A DNA stretch of 64,000 nt from JBGTGT01 sp051439375. GTDB lineage: Bacteria; Cyanobacteriota; Cyanobacteriia; Cyanobacteriales; Microcystaceae. Below the pieces are notes generated by a model. The model made no database searches. It worked only from the letters and a program-made list of their open reading frames with translations, and was not told the DNA's origin. The first letter of the stretch is position 1. Every line of letters begins with the position of its first letter. Both the position numbers and the translations under genes were made by a program. Below, one piece after another: positions 51,736 through 60,653 of the stretch. The DNA lies in the NCBI GenBank assembly GCA_051439375.1, contig JBFRWB010000080.1, positions 13,646 through 77,645 of the forward strand, read 5' to 3'.

Positions 51736-52866
51736 ATGACATCCTCTATCCCAAATGATTCCCTTCAAGCATTGCTAGAAATTAGCGATCAGGGTATTAT
51801 CGACAGTTTAGCTTCAATGAAAGCAGAGCTAGAAGGTCTTTATAACTCTCAAGATAGTCCATTACCGAAACAAGAGATTTTAGAAGATTTAGAAATGCTC
51901 TTTAATATTGGAGAGCAAATAGGACGGACAAATCATATTAGGGATAAAATCCGAATTATACAAGAGCAATTATTCCCATTATACAAAAATATCAAGCTTA
52001 AATATAGTGATTTTATTCCTTCAGACTTTTGGAAAGAGCAAGAGGAAGAAGAGATTCGTTTTGAAGCACAGCATCAAGGATTAAAATTAATAAAGTCTAT
52101 GCTTATCTCTTATCAAATAAGTGATTTGACTCAAAAAGCAATTATTTTTTATCAAAATATTCTTGGTTACGCTATATTTTTTACTGCCTATTTGCCATAT
52201 TTGCACGAAGATGAATTAATAGGTCATAAAACTATGTTTAGAGTATTGTTAGAAGATCCATTTTTACAACCTAATCAACCTAATATTGCAAAATCAGCAA
52301 TAGCTCATTTAGTTTATTTACAGAATGGAATTAGAGGAATTTTATGGCAACTTGAACATGGTAATGATAGCCTAGCGGAATATTTAAAAACTCTACCAGA
52401 GTCTCAAAGAAATTTCTTTGAAGAATCTTCCAAAATTCCTCATAATGTTGATGAATTATCTGAACCTAAATTAAAAGCTCTATTAAAAGAAGTTTCTGGT
52501 GGCAACCAATTATCTGATGCTGAGTTTGAGGATATACTAAACGAAACTCAAGGAATTTGGACAAAGGGTAATGGTTTAGCGTATCAAGAACAAGTAAGAA
52601 CAGGAAATTACACTGATAACATTAAGCAAGAAATGACAGGTCAAGAAGCAGCACAATTTCTAAAAATCCCTTATGTTTCTTTTCTTAAACTTTTAGAAAA
52701 AGGAGAACTATCTTATCATGAAGTCAATTCTTGTAAACGCATTACCTTAGAAGATTTAATTGTTTATAAACAAAAACGAGATGAACAACGTCGTCAAGCT
52801 AAGAGAGAATTAACCGCTTTCTTAGAAGACGAAGGGTTCTATGATGATGATTATTCTATGTCGTAA
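51736..52866 (+). CDS. HTH (excisionase-type) antitoxin-like protein with long N-terminal domain
   Basis: The 376-residue protein ends with an excisionase-like winged helix-turn-helix (MTGQEAAQFLKIPYVSFLKL, then LEKGELSYHEVNSCKRITLE) and an acidic tail DEGFYDDDYSMS. This is the layout of antitoxins paired with long PIN-domain toxins. The first 290 residues are helical and unrecognised, unusually long for an antitoxin (usually about 140 residues). The PIN gene starts 18 bp downstream. ATG start with GGGG upstream. Confidence 0.75.
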   Translation: MTSSIPNDSLQALLEISDQGIIDSLASMKAELEGLYNSQDSPLPKQEILEDLEMLFNIGEQIGRTNHIRDKIRIIQEQLFPLYKNIKLKYSDFIPSDFWKEQEEEEIRFEAQHQGLKLIKSMLISYQISDLTQKAIIFYQNILGYAIFFTAYLPYLHEDELIGHKTMFRVLLEDPFLQPNQPNIAKSAIAHLVYLQNGIRGILWQLEHGNDSLAEYLKTLPESQRNFFEESSKIPHNVDELSEPKLKALLKEVSGGNQLSDAEFEDILNETQGIWTKGNGLAYQEQVRTGNYTDNIKQEMTGQEAAQFLKIPYVSFLKLLEKGELSYHEVNSCKRITLEDLIVYKQKRDEQRRQAKRELTAFLEDEGFYDDDYSMS

Positions 52867-52884
52867 ATTTTATTTGAAAAAGTT

Positions 52885-53457
52885 GTGATCTATTCTGCTG
52901 TATTAGATGCCTGTGTCCTTCATCCAATGCCATTATGCGATACTCTATTATGTGCTGCTGAAGCTGAATTATATATTCCTTTATTTTCTCAGAAAATTCT
53001 AGATGAGACAACCAATAGCCTTATTCGTAGGGAAAGGATGGATGAAACTAAGGCAAAACGCTATCAACAATGTATCACGAACACATTTCCTGATTCAATG
53101 ATAGAAGTCCCTGAATCCTTAACTCAAATTATGACAAATGCTCCCAAAGATCGTCATGTACTTGCTACCGCAGTTATCGCAAAAACAGATATTATTGTTA
53201 CCTATAATCTTAAAGACTTTCCTAAAGAATCTCTACAACCCTACGGAATAGAAGCACAACACCCTGATGAGTTTTTACTCAACCTTTGTGAGCAGTTTAG
53301 TGTCAAAGAATTAGTTAAAATCATTCAAGAACAAGCAGACGCATTAAAAAATCCACCGAAAACCCTACAGCAATTACTTAATAAATTAAATCCCCAAGTT
53401 CCTAAGCTAGTTTCTCGGATAAATTCTTATTTAGAATCATACAATAAAAGCGTCTGA
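52885..53457 (+). CDS. PIN-domain toxin paired with the HTH protein
   Basis: The 190-residue protein begins MIYSAVLDACVLHPMPLCDT, with the first PIN acid in LDACVL, then ETTNSLIRRERM and NAPKDRHVLATAVIAKTDII, with further acids in VTYNLKDFP. This is the PIN-domain (VapC-like ribonuclease) family that accompanies excisionase-type HTH antitoxins. The start is GTG 52885. A C-terminal helical extension (about residues 130-190) is typical. Frame and catalytic acids are intact, unlike the vapC at 49595. Confidence 0.82.
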   Translation: MIYSAVLDACVLHPMPLCDTLLCAAEAELYIPLFSQKILDETTNSLIRRERMDETKAKRYQQCITNTFPDSMIEVPESLTQIMTNAPKDRHVLATAVIAKTDIIVTYNLKDFPKESLQPYGIEAQHPDEFLLNLCEQFSVKELVKIIQEQADALKNPPKTLQQLLNKLNPQVPKLVSRINSYLESYNKSV

Positions 53458-53551
53458 CATCTAAGCTTATTAAACCTTTACTAAGAATGAATTAATATTT
53501 TAGGTCATAAGAGACAATAATAATGACCTCGCAACGAAAGGAGAAGCATCG

Positions 53552-55237
53552 ATGTCTGATAATCGGAGAAGTCGCATTGTCACAGAAGGCGCACAACGAA
53601 CCCCTAACCGTGCTATGTTAAGAGCGGTGGGATTCGGCGATAATGACTTTAATAAGCCTATTGTGGGGCTTGCGAATGGGTATAGCACCATTACTCCCTG
53701 CAATATGGGCATTAATGACCTCGCTTTACGGGCTGAAGCTGGATTAAAAACCGCAGGAGCAATGCCCCAGATGTTCGGTACAATTACGGTAAGTGATGGT
53801 ATCTCAATGGGAACAGAAGGGATGAAGTATTCCCTTGTTTCCCGTGATGTGATTGCAGATTCCATTGAAACCGCTTGCAACGCACAAAGCATGGATGCAG
53901 TGTTAGCCATTGGGGGATGTGATAAAAATATGCCGGGGGCGATGATAGCCATAGCAAGAATGAATCTACCAGCAATTTTCGTCTATGGTGGCACAATTAA
54001 ACCGGGTAAACTCGATGGGGAAGATTTAACCGTAGTCAGTGCCTTTGAAGCGGTGGGTGAATATAGTGCAGGTAAGATCGATGATAGCCGATTAGATGCC
54101 ATTGAGCGCAATGCTTGTCCGGGTGCGGGATCTTGTGGGGGAATGTTTACTGCAAATACTATGTCTTCTGCGTTTGAAGTGATGGGGATGAGTCTTCCCT
54201 ATTCTTCTACGATGGCAGCAGAAGATGCCGAAAAAGCCGATAGTACGGAGAAATCTGCTTTTGTTCTCGTAGATGCCATTCGTAACCAGATTTTACCAAG
54301 TCAGATATTAACTCGTAAAGCGTTTGAGAATGCCATTTCTGTCATTATGGCGGTTGGAGGGTCAACTAATGCAGTCTTACATTTACTTGCCATTGCTAAT
54401 ACAATTGGGGTTCCTTTAACCCTCGATGACTTTGAAATGATTCGCAAGCGTGTTCCTGTATTATGTGATTTAAAACCCTCTGGTCATTATGTGACGGTAG
54501 ATTTGCACAATGCAGGGGGAATTCCCCAAGTGATGAAGATTTTACTCAATCATAATCTATTACACGGCGATGCACTGACAATTAGTGGTCAAACCGTTGC
54601 GGAAGTTTTAGCAGATATACCCGATACTCCCCCCGAAAATCAAGATGTAATTCGTCCCTTGGAAACCCCCATTTACCAAGAGGGACATTTAGCCATCCTC
54701 AAGGGGAATTTAGCACAAGAGGGAGCAGTTGCCAAAATTAGTGGGGTGAAAAACCCGAAAATTACAGGGCCTGCGCGGGTATTTGAATCGGAGGAAGACT
54801 GTTTAGATGCGATTCTAGCCGGGAAAATTAACGCAGGAGATGTGGTTATTGTGCGTTATGAGGGGCCTGTGGGAGGGCCGGGGATGCGAGAGATGTTAGC
54901 CCCTACTTCTGCGATAATTGGGGCAGGTTTGGGTGATTCTGTGGGATTAATTACCGATGGTCGTTTTTCGGGAGGAACTTATGGCTTAGTTGTGGGTCAT
55001 GTTGCTCCAGAGGCAGCCGTGGGCGGTAATATTGGCTTAGTGAAGGAAGGGGATAGCATTACCATTGATGCGTCTCAAAAGTTACTGCAAATTAATGTTT
55101 CTGATCAAGAATTAGCCAAGCGTCGGGAAATTTGGCAACCTCCTCAACCCCGTTATACCAGAGGGGTGTTAGGAAAGTATGCGAAGTTAGTGTCTTCGAG
55201 TAGTTTAGGGGCGGTAACGGACTTAAATCTGTATTAA
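53552..55237 (+). CDS. ilvD: Dihydroxy-acid dehydratase
   Basis: The 561-residue Fe-S enzyme catalyses the dehydration of 2,3-dihydroxy acids to 2-oxo acids in branched-chain amino acid and pantothenate synthesis. Signatures are present: IGGCDKNMPGA and ACPGAGSCGGMFTANTMS with cluster cysteines, and ITDGRFSGGTYGLVVGHVAPEA near the C-terminus. Start ATG 53552 is preceded by AAAGGAG. It marks a return to conserved chromosomal genes after the decaying toxin-antitoxin zone. Monocistronic by spacing. Confidence 0.95.
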   Translation: MSDNRRSRIVTEGAQRTPNRAMLRAVGFGDNDFNKPIVGLANGYSTITPCNMGINDLALRAEAGLKTAGAMPQMFGTITVSDGISMGTEGMKYSLVSRDVIADSIETACNAQSMDAVLAIGGCDKNMPGAMIAIARMNLPAIFVYGGTIKPGKLDGEDLTVVSAFEAVGEYSAGKIDDSRLDAIERNACPGAGSCGGMFTANTMSSAFEVMGMSLPYSSTMAAEDAEKADSTEKSAFVLVDAIRNQILPSQILTRKAFENAISVIMAVGGSTNAVLHLLAIANTIGVPLTLDDFEMIRKRVPVLCDLKPSGHYVTVDLHNAGGIPQVMKILLNHNLLHGDALTISGQTVAEVLADIPDTPPENQDVIRPLETPIYQEGHLAILKGNLAQEGAVAKISGVKNPKITGPARVFESEEDCLDAILAGKINAGDVVIVRYEGPVGGPGMREMLAPTSAIIGAGLGDSVGLITDGRFSGGTYGLVVGHVAPEAAVGGNIGLVKEGDSITIDASQKLLQINVSDQELAKRREIWQPPQPRYTRGVLGKYAKLVSSSSLGAVTDLNLY

Positions 55238-55368
55238 TTAACTGTAGGGTGGGCAAAGTGCTACGCACAAGGTAAAAGGCAAAAATCAAAAGGCAAAAAT
55301 AAGCTCTGATGCTTGTTTCCAACTTTGCAAATGTCAAACACCTTATTGTGTATGGCTATAAGATTAAT

Positions 55369-55405
55369 GATGAATCTTATCATGAGTCTTCTATGATTGC
55401 CCACC
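55369..55405. repeat. Direct repeat, copy 1 (other copies at 56865-56892 and 56925-56962)
   Basis: GATGAATCTTATCATGAGTC, followed by TTCTATGATTGCCCACC, recurs almost unchanged at 56925-56962 and in part at 56865-56892. The copies bracket the 224-residue gene and the PIN toxin-antitoxin pair. This copy overlaps the last codons of the 224-residue gene. Confidence 0.75.
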
Positions 55406-56065
55406 AAAATTTTTATTAACTTTAAGAATATCTAAACCCGTTTTAATTCTATTACAACACCAGTTTGTATCTTTTTCAGACCAGTTTAAATCTTCAATTA
55501 AATATCTGTTTAGATATTCAATATCAATTCTGGATTTGTATCTTGACACGGCACAGATAAACTTATCTAGTCTTTTAATATCAGTGGGATGATAGCTAAG
55601 AGGATATACTTGTGAATGTGTCGCAGTTTTTAAATATGTTTCAAATAACTGTCGTGTTTTTTTACCCAAAATAATCCTATCAAGCCCTATTTTTTCTGAA
55701 GTAATAGAGACATCTATTGAGGTTTTATACTTATGAATAAAAGAACGAAAATCATCAACAAACTTTTTTAATAATAAACTATACTCTGATATGGATAACT
55801 GTTCTTTTTTTAAAGAGACAATATTATTTACACAATAGTTTCCTCTTTTATTGTGACCTATGAGAAAAGCGACGGGATTATCTTCATCATATAAATTAAT
55901 TATGCAAGCAGGAACTGACTCTGATGAAAGTGATGTATATTTTTTTGACTCTTCCTCCATAACACCCCAATTATTCGCTTGTTGAGCAAATTTTTTAAGA
56001 ATTTCTATAAGTTGATCATTCGTTAAAGATTTTAGTTTTAAATTAACTTCTCTATATACTTTCAT
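55391..56065 (-). CDS. Hypothetical protein between direct repeats
   Basis: The 224-residue protein is soluble and mixed alpha/beta, Lys-rich, with NLYDEDNPVAFLIGHNKRGN in the middle and a helical C-terminus with several tryptophans (EDLNWSEKDTNWCCNRI). No family is recognised. Its final residues (FGGQS) and stop lie inside the direct repeat that also occurs upstream, hinting that this gene plus the PIN pair came as one unit. AT-rich composition is consistent with transfer. Confidence 0.55.
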   Translation of the reverse strand: MKVYREVNLKLKSLTNDQLIEILKKFAQQANNWGVMEEESKKYTSLSSESVPACIINLYDEDNPVAFLIGHNKRGNYCVNNIVSLKKEQLSISEYSLLLKKFVDDFRSFIHKYKTSIDVSITSEKIGLDRIILGKKTRQLFETYLKTATHSQVYPLSYHPTDIKRLDKFICAVSRYKSRIDIEYLNRYLIEDLNWSEKDTNWCCNRIKTGLDILKVNKNFGGQS

Positions 56066-56139
56066 CCGATAAGATTAGAAATTTAATTGTATGAATGGTT
56101 TATTATATCAAAATTTTAGTGGGATCGCAATGCCAGTGA

Positions 56140-56559
56140 TCAGCCATCGGTAAAATCTTCTAAACCAGTTCCAATCACCAAATTTTCTATAAATTGAAAA
56201 TGCTGATCATAACTAAATATCCCTAAATCATATTGTAAGGCTGTCGCAGCGATCCACATATCATTAGTAGGAATCGGTTTTCCTTTTCTTCTTAAATTAC
56301 CATAGACTTGTGCATAATACTCTGACGTTTGACTATTAATACTCAAAACTCGGACTCGACTATGATTAAGAAATAATTGCAATTCATTACGATTAATTTC
56401 TTCTTTTGTTCCGACTGTAAAACCACCTAGTAATTCTCCAATAATGATACTATTAAGGCCAATTAACGGAACTTGTTGAATAATTTCAACCGCTTCGGGT
56501 ACATTGCGCTTAAATGCTGTATAGGCGTTAGTATCTAACAAGATTGATTTTATGGCCAT
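56140..56559 (-). CDS. vapC: PIN-domain toxin (VapC-like)
   Basis: The 139-residue ribonuclease toxin has the PIN acids in SILLDTNAYTAFK, IIIGELLGGFTVG and PTNDMWIAATALQYD, with a final FSYDQHF. It overlaps the upstream antitoxin gene by ten bases, giving the usual antitoxin-first coupled pair. Length and motifs are complete, so it should be functional. Targets in this family are usually tRNA or rRNA; not known here. Confidence 0.88.
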   Translation of the reverse strand: MAIKSILLDTNAYTAFKRNVPEAVEIIQQVPLIGLNSIIIGELLGGFTVGTKEEINRNELQLFLNHSRVRVLSINSQTSEYYAQVYGNLRRKGKPIPTNDMWIAATALQYDLGIFSYDQHFQFIENLVIGTGLEDFTDG

Positions 56560-56795
56560 AAATCCTGATCGACTTGATTAAATTCTTTTGTGTTTTTTAA
56601 AAACTCTTTTTCGTCAACTTCTGTCCAAGTTCCTGCTAATTTTTCCAGCAACTCATGGTCATTTTGTTGAGCATTATTAGATTGAGAGATTTCGGAGACA
56701 ATCTCAATAAGATAACGAGTGTTAGGCTTTAATTCAAGGGCTTGATCAGGTTTGAACATATTGCCGTCAAATATTGCAGTGATTGATTGATTCAT
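56550..56795 (-). CDS. Antitoxin of the PIN pair (AF2212/DUF104-like)
   Basis: The 81-residue protein starts MNQSITAIFDGNMFKPDQAL and continues ELKPNTRYLIEI, a small beta-barrel-like N-terminus found in AF2212/DUF104 antitoxins. An acidic helical toxin-binding tail follows (EVDEKEFLKNTKEFNQVDQD). It overlaps the toxin start by ten bases. It should neutralise the toxin and may autoregulate. Confidence 0.75.
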   Translation of the reverse strand: MNQSITAIFDGNMFKPDQALELKPNTRYLIEIVSEISQSNNAQQNDHELLEKLAGTWTEVDEKEFLKNTKEFNQVDQDLWP

Positions 56796-57150
56796 CTTTT
56801 TATGATCACGATTTAACGTTATTCACCTTATTCTAGCAATTATAAGGATAAATTACCAGTTACTTATTATGAATCTTTTATGATTGCCCACCCTACGAAG
56901 TTAGAACTTATAGAAATTATAAATGATGAATTTTATCATGAGTCTTAGTATGATTGCCCACCTTAACCTTAATGATTATATTGTTTTTAGATGCGATCGC
57001 ATAAGCGCATGATCATTTATCTTTTTTTATCAATTAACCTATCATAGTTCTCATTTAATCGCTTTAAGTGCAGTTTAAGATAATAAACGCTACAGATTTA
57101 TAAATTTTAGCTTTAAAAAATACCTATATGAGCAAGTTTAAGCTGTTTCT
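56796..57150. other. Intergenic region holding direct-repeat copies
   Basis: No gene is seen. The stretch contains the partial (56865-56892) and near-full (56925-56962) copies of the repeat found at 55369, then AT-rich DNA up to the 84-bp tandem repeats. Confidence 0.5.
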
Positions 57151-57402
57151 AGATAGAGAAATAATTATCTCACCATGATTTAAAACTCATGGCTAAAAGA
57201 GGAAAGTCGCCTAAAGCGACTAAGGATATTATTAAGATAGAGAAGTAATTATCTCACCATGATTTAAAAATCATGGCTAAAAGGGTAAAGTCGCCTAAAG
57301 CGACTAAGGATATTATTAAGATAGAGAAGCAATTATCTCACCATGATTTAAAAATCATGGCTAAAAGGGGAAAGTCGCCTAAAGCGACTAAGGGTATTAT
57401 TA
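57151..57402. repeat. Three tandem 84-bp units, each with two perfect hairpins
   Basis: Units start at 57151, 57235 and 57319, each with AGATAGAGAA at its head. Each holds CCATGATT...AATCATGG (one base differs in unit 1) and AGTCGC-CTAAA-GCGACT. Homologous sequence continues past unit 3 to about 57470 and reappears once at 58862-58990. No reading frame is conserved through the units. Confidence 0.9.
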
Positions 57403-57774
57403 AAACAGGAAAGTAAGCAATAGTCTCTTTAGCAGACTTCCCAATATTAGCCTTGAAATTTATTTCAAGGTAAAACGAAAGCGTTGCAATATGCTGTGAT
57501 TGCTTCACGACCTTGCATTACACTCGCAATGACATTTTCATCATCCACCATCTACAATTAATTAACTCCCCCTATCTCTTAAACATTCAACCTAATCATA
57601 GTCATCATTTAATCATTTTAATCACAGTTTAAGACATAATTAAAATAAATCGGTGACCATCCTTAAATCCTGAGAATCGGTGATTCAGACAATAGAGAAT
57701 CTTAATCCATCATTCACAATCTATAATTAATGAACTCCTTAATCATCATTAAACGTTACTTCATAATTTAGATA
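57403..57774. other. Non-coding tail of the repeat plus AT-rich intergenic DNA
   Basis: 57403-57470 is homologous to the end of the copy at 58862 (CAGACTTCCCAATATTAGCC shared). The rest is AT-rich with no gene seen. It leads into the DUF433 start. Confidence 0.5.
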
Positions 57775-58002
57775 ATGAGATTTAATCGAATTACCGTTAA
57801 TGCGAATCAAATGGGGGGTGTCCCTTGTATTCGTTCCCTCAGAATTCCCGTAGCGACGATTATTGGAATGTATGCTGAAGGCATGAGAGACAAAGAGATA
57901 TTAGAGAGTTATCCTGATTTAGAAGCAGAAGATTTAAGGGAAGCGTTGCAATATGCTGCGATTGCTTTACAAGAAAGAGAAATTCCCTTATTAACGCCAT
58001 GA
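57775..58002 (+). CDS. DUF433 antitoxin-like protein
   Basis: The 75-residue protein (MRFNRITVNANQMGGVPCIR, then IPVATIIGMYAEGM and SYPDLEAEDLREALQYAAI) is a complete DUF433 winged-helix domain. DUF433 proteins normally precede a DUF5615 PIN-like toxin, with ATGA overlap. That overlap is still present, but the toxin frame ends after 11 codons. The antitoxin is therefore an orphan. Confidence 0.85.
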   Translation: MRFNRITVNANQMGGVPCIRSLRIPVATIIGMYAEGMRDKEILESYPDLEAEDLREALQYAAIALQEREIPLLTP

Positions 58003-58034
58003 AATTCCCAATTGATAACGCATTATCATCTTAG
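57999..58034 (+). pseudogene. Stump of a DUF5615 PIN-like toxin
   Basis: ATG 57999 overlaps the DUF433 stop and encodes MKFPIDNALSS before TAG, the exact N-terminus of DUF5615 toxins (usually MKFLIDNALSP). The rest is replaced by a cyanobacterial TGCGAACATCCTGCTCGCT repeat and the palindrome around 58057-58086. Toxin loss with antitoxin retention is clear. Confidence 0.7.
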
Positions 58035-58124
58035 CACTGCGAACATCCTGCTCGCTTGTAGAGACGTTGCATGGAACGTCTCTACGAGATGGTGATGAAA
58101 TTGATAAAAGGGGATTTGCTAAAT

Positions 58125-58748
58125 TTATCCGTTACGACGACGTAAAGCTAAACCAGACGCACCAAATAGTAATAACCCAATCAAACTGGTGGGTTCAGGA
58201 ACAGATTCGGTATCTGCAGGGGTTAATACCAGATTATCTAGTAATAGAGGAGCATTACTGGAAGTAGCCGCTCCTACTTCTACACGCAGTACGTCAATCG
58301 GTGCAGAAAAACCGGGGGTAGAGTTCGTTTGAAAGGTTAATGAGTTTGAATTAATTCCTAATAGTTGCTCTGTATCTGTAGAATTCACTTCTCCAAAGAA
58401 GTTGTAAGTATCGCTAGCAGTACCGGCTGAAGCAAAATCGAAGGAATCAAAGGTAAACAGTCCACCATCCGTTAGGAAAAATTCAATAGTATCTCCAACA
58501 CTAGGAGCTTGAGTCAAACCAAGGGTGAGAGATGACGCAGGATTCCCACGAGTAGAATCAATTACCGATGTAGAGCCAGAAACCACTCGATAGGTGAAGT
58601 CTCCTTCGACTTGAGGACCCGTAAAAGGGTTAATGTCAAGATTCTCAAAGGTAATGGTGGTTGCACTAGCAGGAATGGCTAAAGATGCAACAGTCAGGGT
58701 CGCAAAGGTGGTTCTTAAACCAGCTTTAATCAGTAGATTAGAGGTCAT
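58125..58748 (-). CDS. PEP-CTERM sorting-domain exported protein
   Basis: From ATG 58748 (MTSNLLIKAGLRTTFATLTV) the 207-residue protein has a signal peptide ending about ASA. The mature beta-rich domain contains FFLTDGGLFTFDSFDFAS. The C-terminal sorting signal is VPEPTSLIGLLLFGASGLAL followed by RRRNG, recognised by exosortase for cell-surface processing. A GTG nine codons upstream is an alternative start. The mature function is unknown; matrix or surface association is typical. Confidence 0.85.
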   Translation of the reverse strand: MTSNLLIKAGLRTTFATLTVASLAIPASATTITFENLDINPFTGPQVEGDFTYRVVSGSTSVIDSTRGNPASSLTLGLTQAPSVGDTIEFFLTDGGLFTFDSFDFASAGTASDTYNFFGEVNSTDTEQLLGINSNSLTFQTNSTPGFSAPIDVLRVEVGAATSSNAPLLLDNLVLTPADTESVPEPTSLIGLLLFGASGLALRRRNG

Positions 58749-58775
58749 TAGACAATAATTAAAAGATAAACGCAC

Positions 58776-59237
58776 CTATGCTACCCCCCCCTCTTATTTT
58801 GTCAAGTTTACTTGTATATTTATTTTTGTAAGTGGGATAATCGGATGCTTATCCCACCTATCCCACCATGATTTAAAAATCATGGCTAAAAGGGGAAATC
58901 GCCTAAAGCGATTAAAGATATTATTAAAACAGGAAAGTAAGCAATAATCTCTAAGCGCAGACTTCCCAATATTAGCCTTTAAATTTATGTCAAGGCCAAT
59001 GATGAGGATGAGATTTTAGATGCGGTGGGCATTTTCTGATTCAGCATTAAAATTAGGTTATGTTGGGTTACGATGCCCCAACCCAACCTACGAATTTCTT
59101 AATTTTAGGCTATAAATAAAATACAAATTTATGATATTAGAGAGCGAGACGCTCTCACTACAAGATACGAACCTTTTAGGAGTGCGAGCATCCTGCTCGC
59201 TGTTTAATTAAAATAGAAGACATAATAAAAACAATCG
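58776..59237. other. Intergenic region with a diverged copy of the 84-bp repeat
   Basis: 58862-58990 is a single copy of the hairpin repeat seen at 57151-57470. Its second hairpin reads AATCGC-CTAAA-GCGATT, a paired change from AGTCGC/GCGACT. A TGCGAGCATCCTGCTCGCT repeat lies near 59182, also seen near 58039. No gene is seen. Confidence 0.7.
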
Positions 59238-59465
59238 GTGACAATCCTTTACAAAGCACTATTAGCAGAAAATAATAAAGAAAATGCCAATCAAATCATT
59301 GCTATTCAGCGTGAGCATCAAAGAGCGATGCTAGAGATTATGCAAACCTTAGTTAACAATCCCTCTATTACTATTATTGATAGTGAAATTCACGGAGGAG
59401 TTGGAGGAAGAGATTATTCAGGAGATGTAGAGAATAGTCAACAGCAAACGAATGATGATTCTTAA
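59238..59465 (+). CDS. Short protein with GGxxGRDYxG motif
   Basis: The 75-residue product begins at GTG 59238 with a helical segment (NQIIAIQREHQRAMLEIMQT) and ends with IIDSEIHGGVGGRDYSGDVE. The motif is shared with the 204-residue protein at 59943, which suggests a short or truncated paralogue. No enzymatic function is visible. Confidence 0.5.
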   Translation: MTILYKALLAENNKENANQIIAIQREHQRAMLEIMQTLVNNPSITIIDSEIHGGVGGRDYSGDVENSQQQTNDDS

Positions 59466-59586
59466 AAAAAGTTTGTAGTGAGGGTTTTAGCCCATTGTGG
59501 GCGTAGGTTTCCTTGCGCCCCTACATATAAGTTGTGTTAATCTCAAAAGAGGTTAATTTATTCTAAATTCTGCATTCTAAATTCTT

Positions 59587-59940
59587 ATGACTAACTCTCA
59601 ATCCACCACTGAAACTACCCCTCAAACCAATATACCTGAGACAGTAATTGAAGAACTTAAACAACAATATCAAGAAAACCTACGACTGATTGAAGAAAAA
59701 TATCAAACCCTCTTAGCAGATAAAGAGGAGAAATTAGCCAGTCGTGAGGAATTAATTGAATTTCTAAAAAGACACAATGAAGAGTCTATCGAAAGCATGA
59801 AAAAAGCTTGTGAATTACTGGTAGCCACTAAAGAAGAAACAATCGCTTATCAAGAACAAGAAATTACCTATCTCAGAGAAAAAGTTCTCATGCTGGATAA
59901 TCTTAAGCTTAACATTCCTAGTCATAAGGATAGTGATTAA
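59587..59940 (+). CDS. Coiled-coil protein
   Basis: The 117-residue protein is almost all coiled coil (EELKQQYQENLRLIEEKYQT, then AYQEQEITYLREKVLMLDNL) after a Thr-rich N-terminus. It lies two bp before the 204-residue gene, whose N-terminus is a similar coiled coil, so the products probably interact. Function unknown. Confidence 0.6.
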   Translation: MTNSQSTTETTPQTNIPETVIEELKQQYQENLRLIEEKYQTLLADKEEKLASREELIEFLKRHNEESIESMKKACELLVATKEETIAYQEQEITYLREKVLMLDNLKLNIPSHKDSD

Positions 59941-59942
59941 TA

Positions 59943-60557
59943 ATGGATAAAGAAGACTTGCTCTCACGTCTCGTGAAAAACTATGATGAAAGAATTGCTT
60001 TCTATGAACAAATGATACAAGACAAAAATGATCAGATTAGCAAACTAGAAGCACAAATTACCTACTTAGAAACCCTAATTACTCGTCGAGAGCAAGTGAT
60101 TCAAGTTTATAATAGTCAATACAACTATCAAACCATAGGAGACAGTACCATGACCAATGAACCCACTAACCCTAACATTACCATCTCTGGTGGAACATTT
60201 AGCGGCGGTTTCGCAGGAAGAGACTATACGGGAAGCGTGACTAATATTATTAATCAGATTCCTGACAGCGAAGGGAATGATAACAGCGAATTAAAAGCCT
60301 TATTACAACAATTAATTGAAGCAATTAACAGCGAAAGCGAACTGGATGAAGATGAGAAAGCAGAAGCTGCAACCCAAGTTGAAAAGATTGCCAAAGCGAG
60401 TCAAAAACCCGACGATGAAGGCTTACAGAAAAAAGCAACACGGGCTGTCAAATTATTAGAAACTACGGCTAAAGGATTAGAACCTGCTAGTAAATTAGTT
60501 AAAGCTTGTCAATCAGTTTTACCCAAAATTATTACTCTTTTAGGCTTTGTTATCTAA
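59943..60557 (+). CDS. Coiled-coil protein with GGxxGRDYxG motif and helical C-terminus
   Basis: The 204-residue protein has a coiled coil at about residues 10-60, the motif ISGGTFSGGFAGRDYTGSVT near residue 80, an acidic linker, and a helical bundle with DEDEKAEAATQVEKIAKASQ. It ends with a hydrophobic helix (SVLPKIITLLGFVI). The central Gly-rich repeat plus helical C-terminus resembles cyanobacterial proteins associated with NTPase/effector conflict systems, but that is weak inference. It is coupled to the preceding coiled-coil gene. Confidence 0.6.
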   Translation: MDKEDLLSRLVKNYDERIAFYEQMIQDKNDQISKLEAQITYLETLITRREQVIQVYNSQYNYQTIGDSTMTNEPTNPNITISGGTFSGGFAGRDYTGSVTNIINQIPDSEGNDNSELKALLQQLIEAINSESELDEDEKAEAATQVEKIAKASQKPDDEGLQKKATRAVKLLETTAKGLEPASKLVKACQSVLPKIITLLGFVI

Positions 60558-60653
60558 AAAAAATTAGGGTGGGTAAACGTAATTAATTTGACCTACCTAC
60601 TTATTCACTCTTGAAAATTCATAATTCACAATTCATAATTTATAATTTAGAAA

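Noticed and set aside
53500..53952. 150-codon reverse frame at the start of ilvD
   Set aside because: Antisense shadow of a highly conserved gene.
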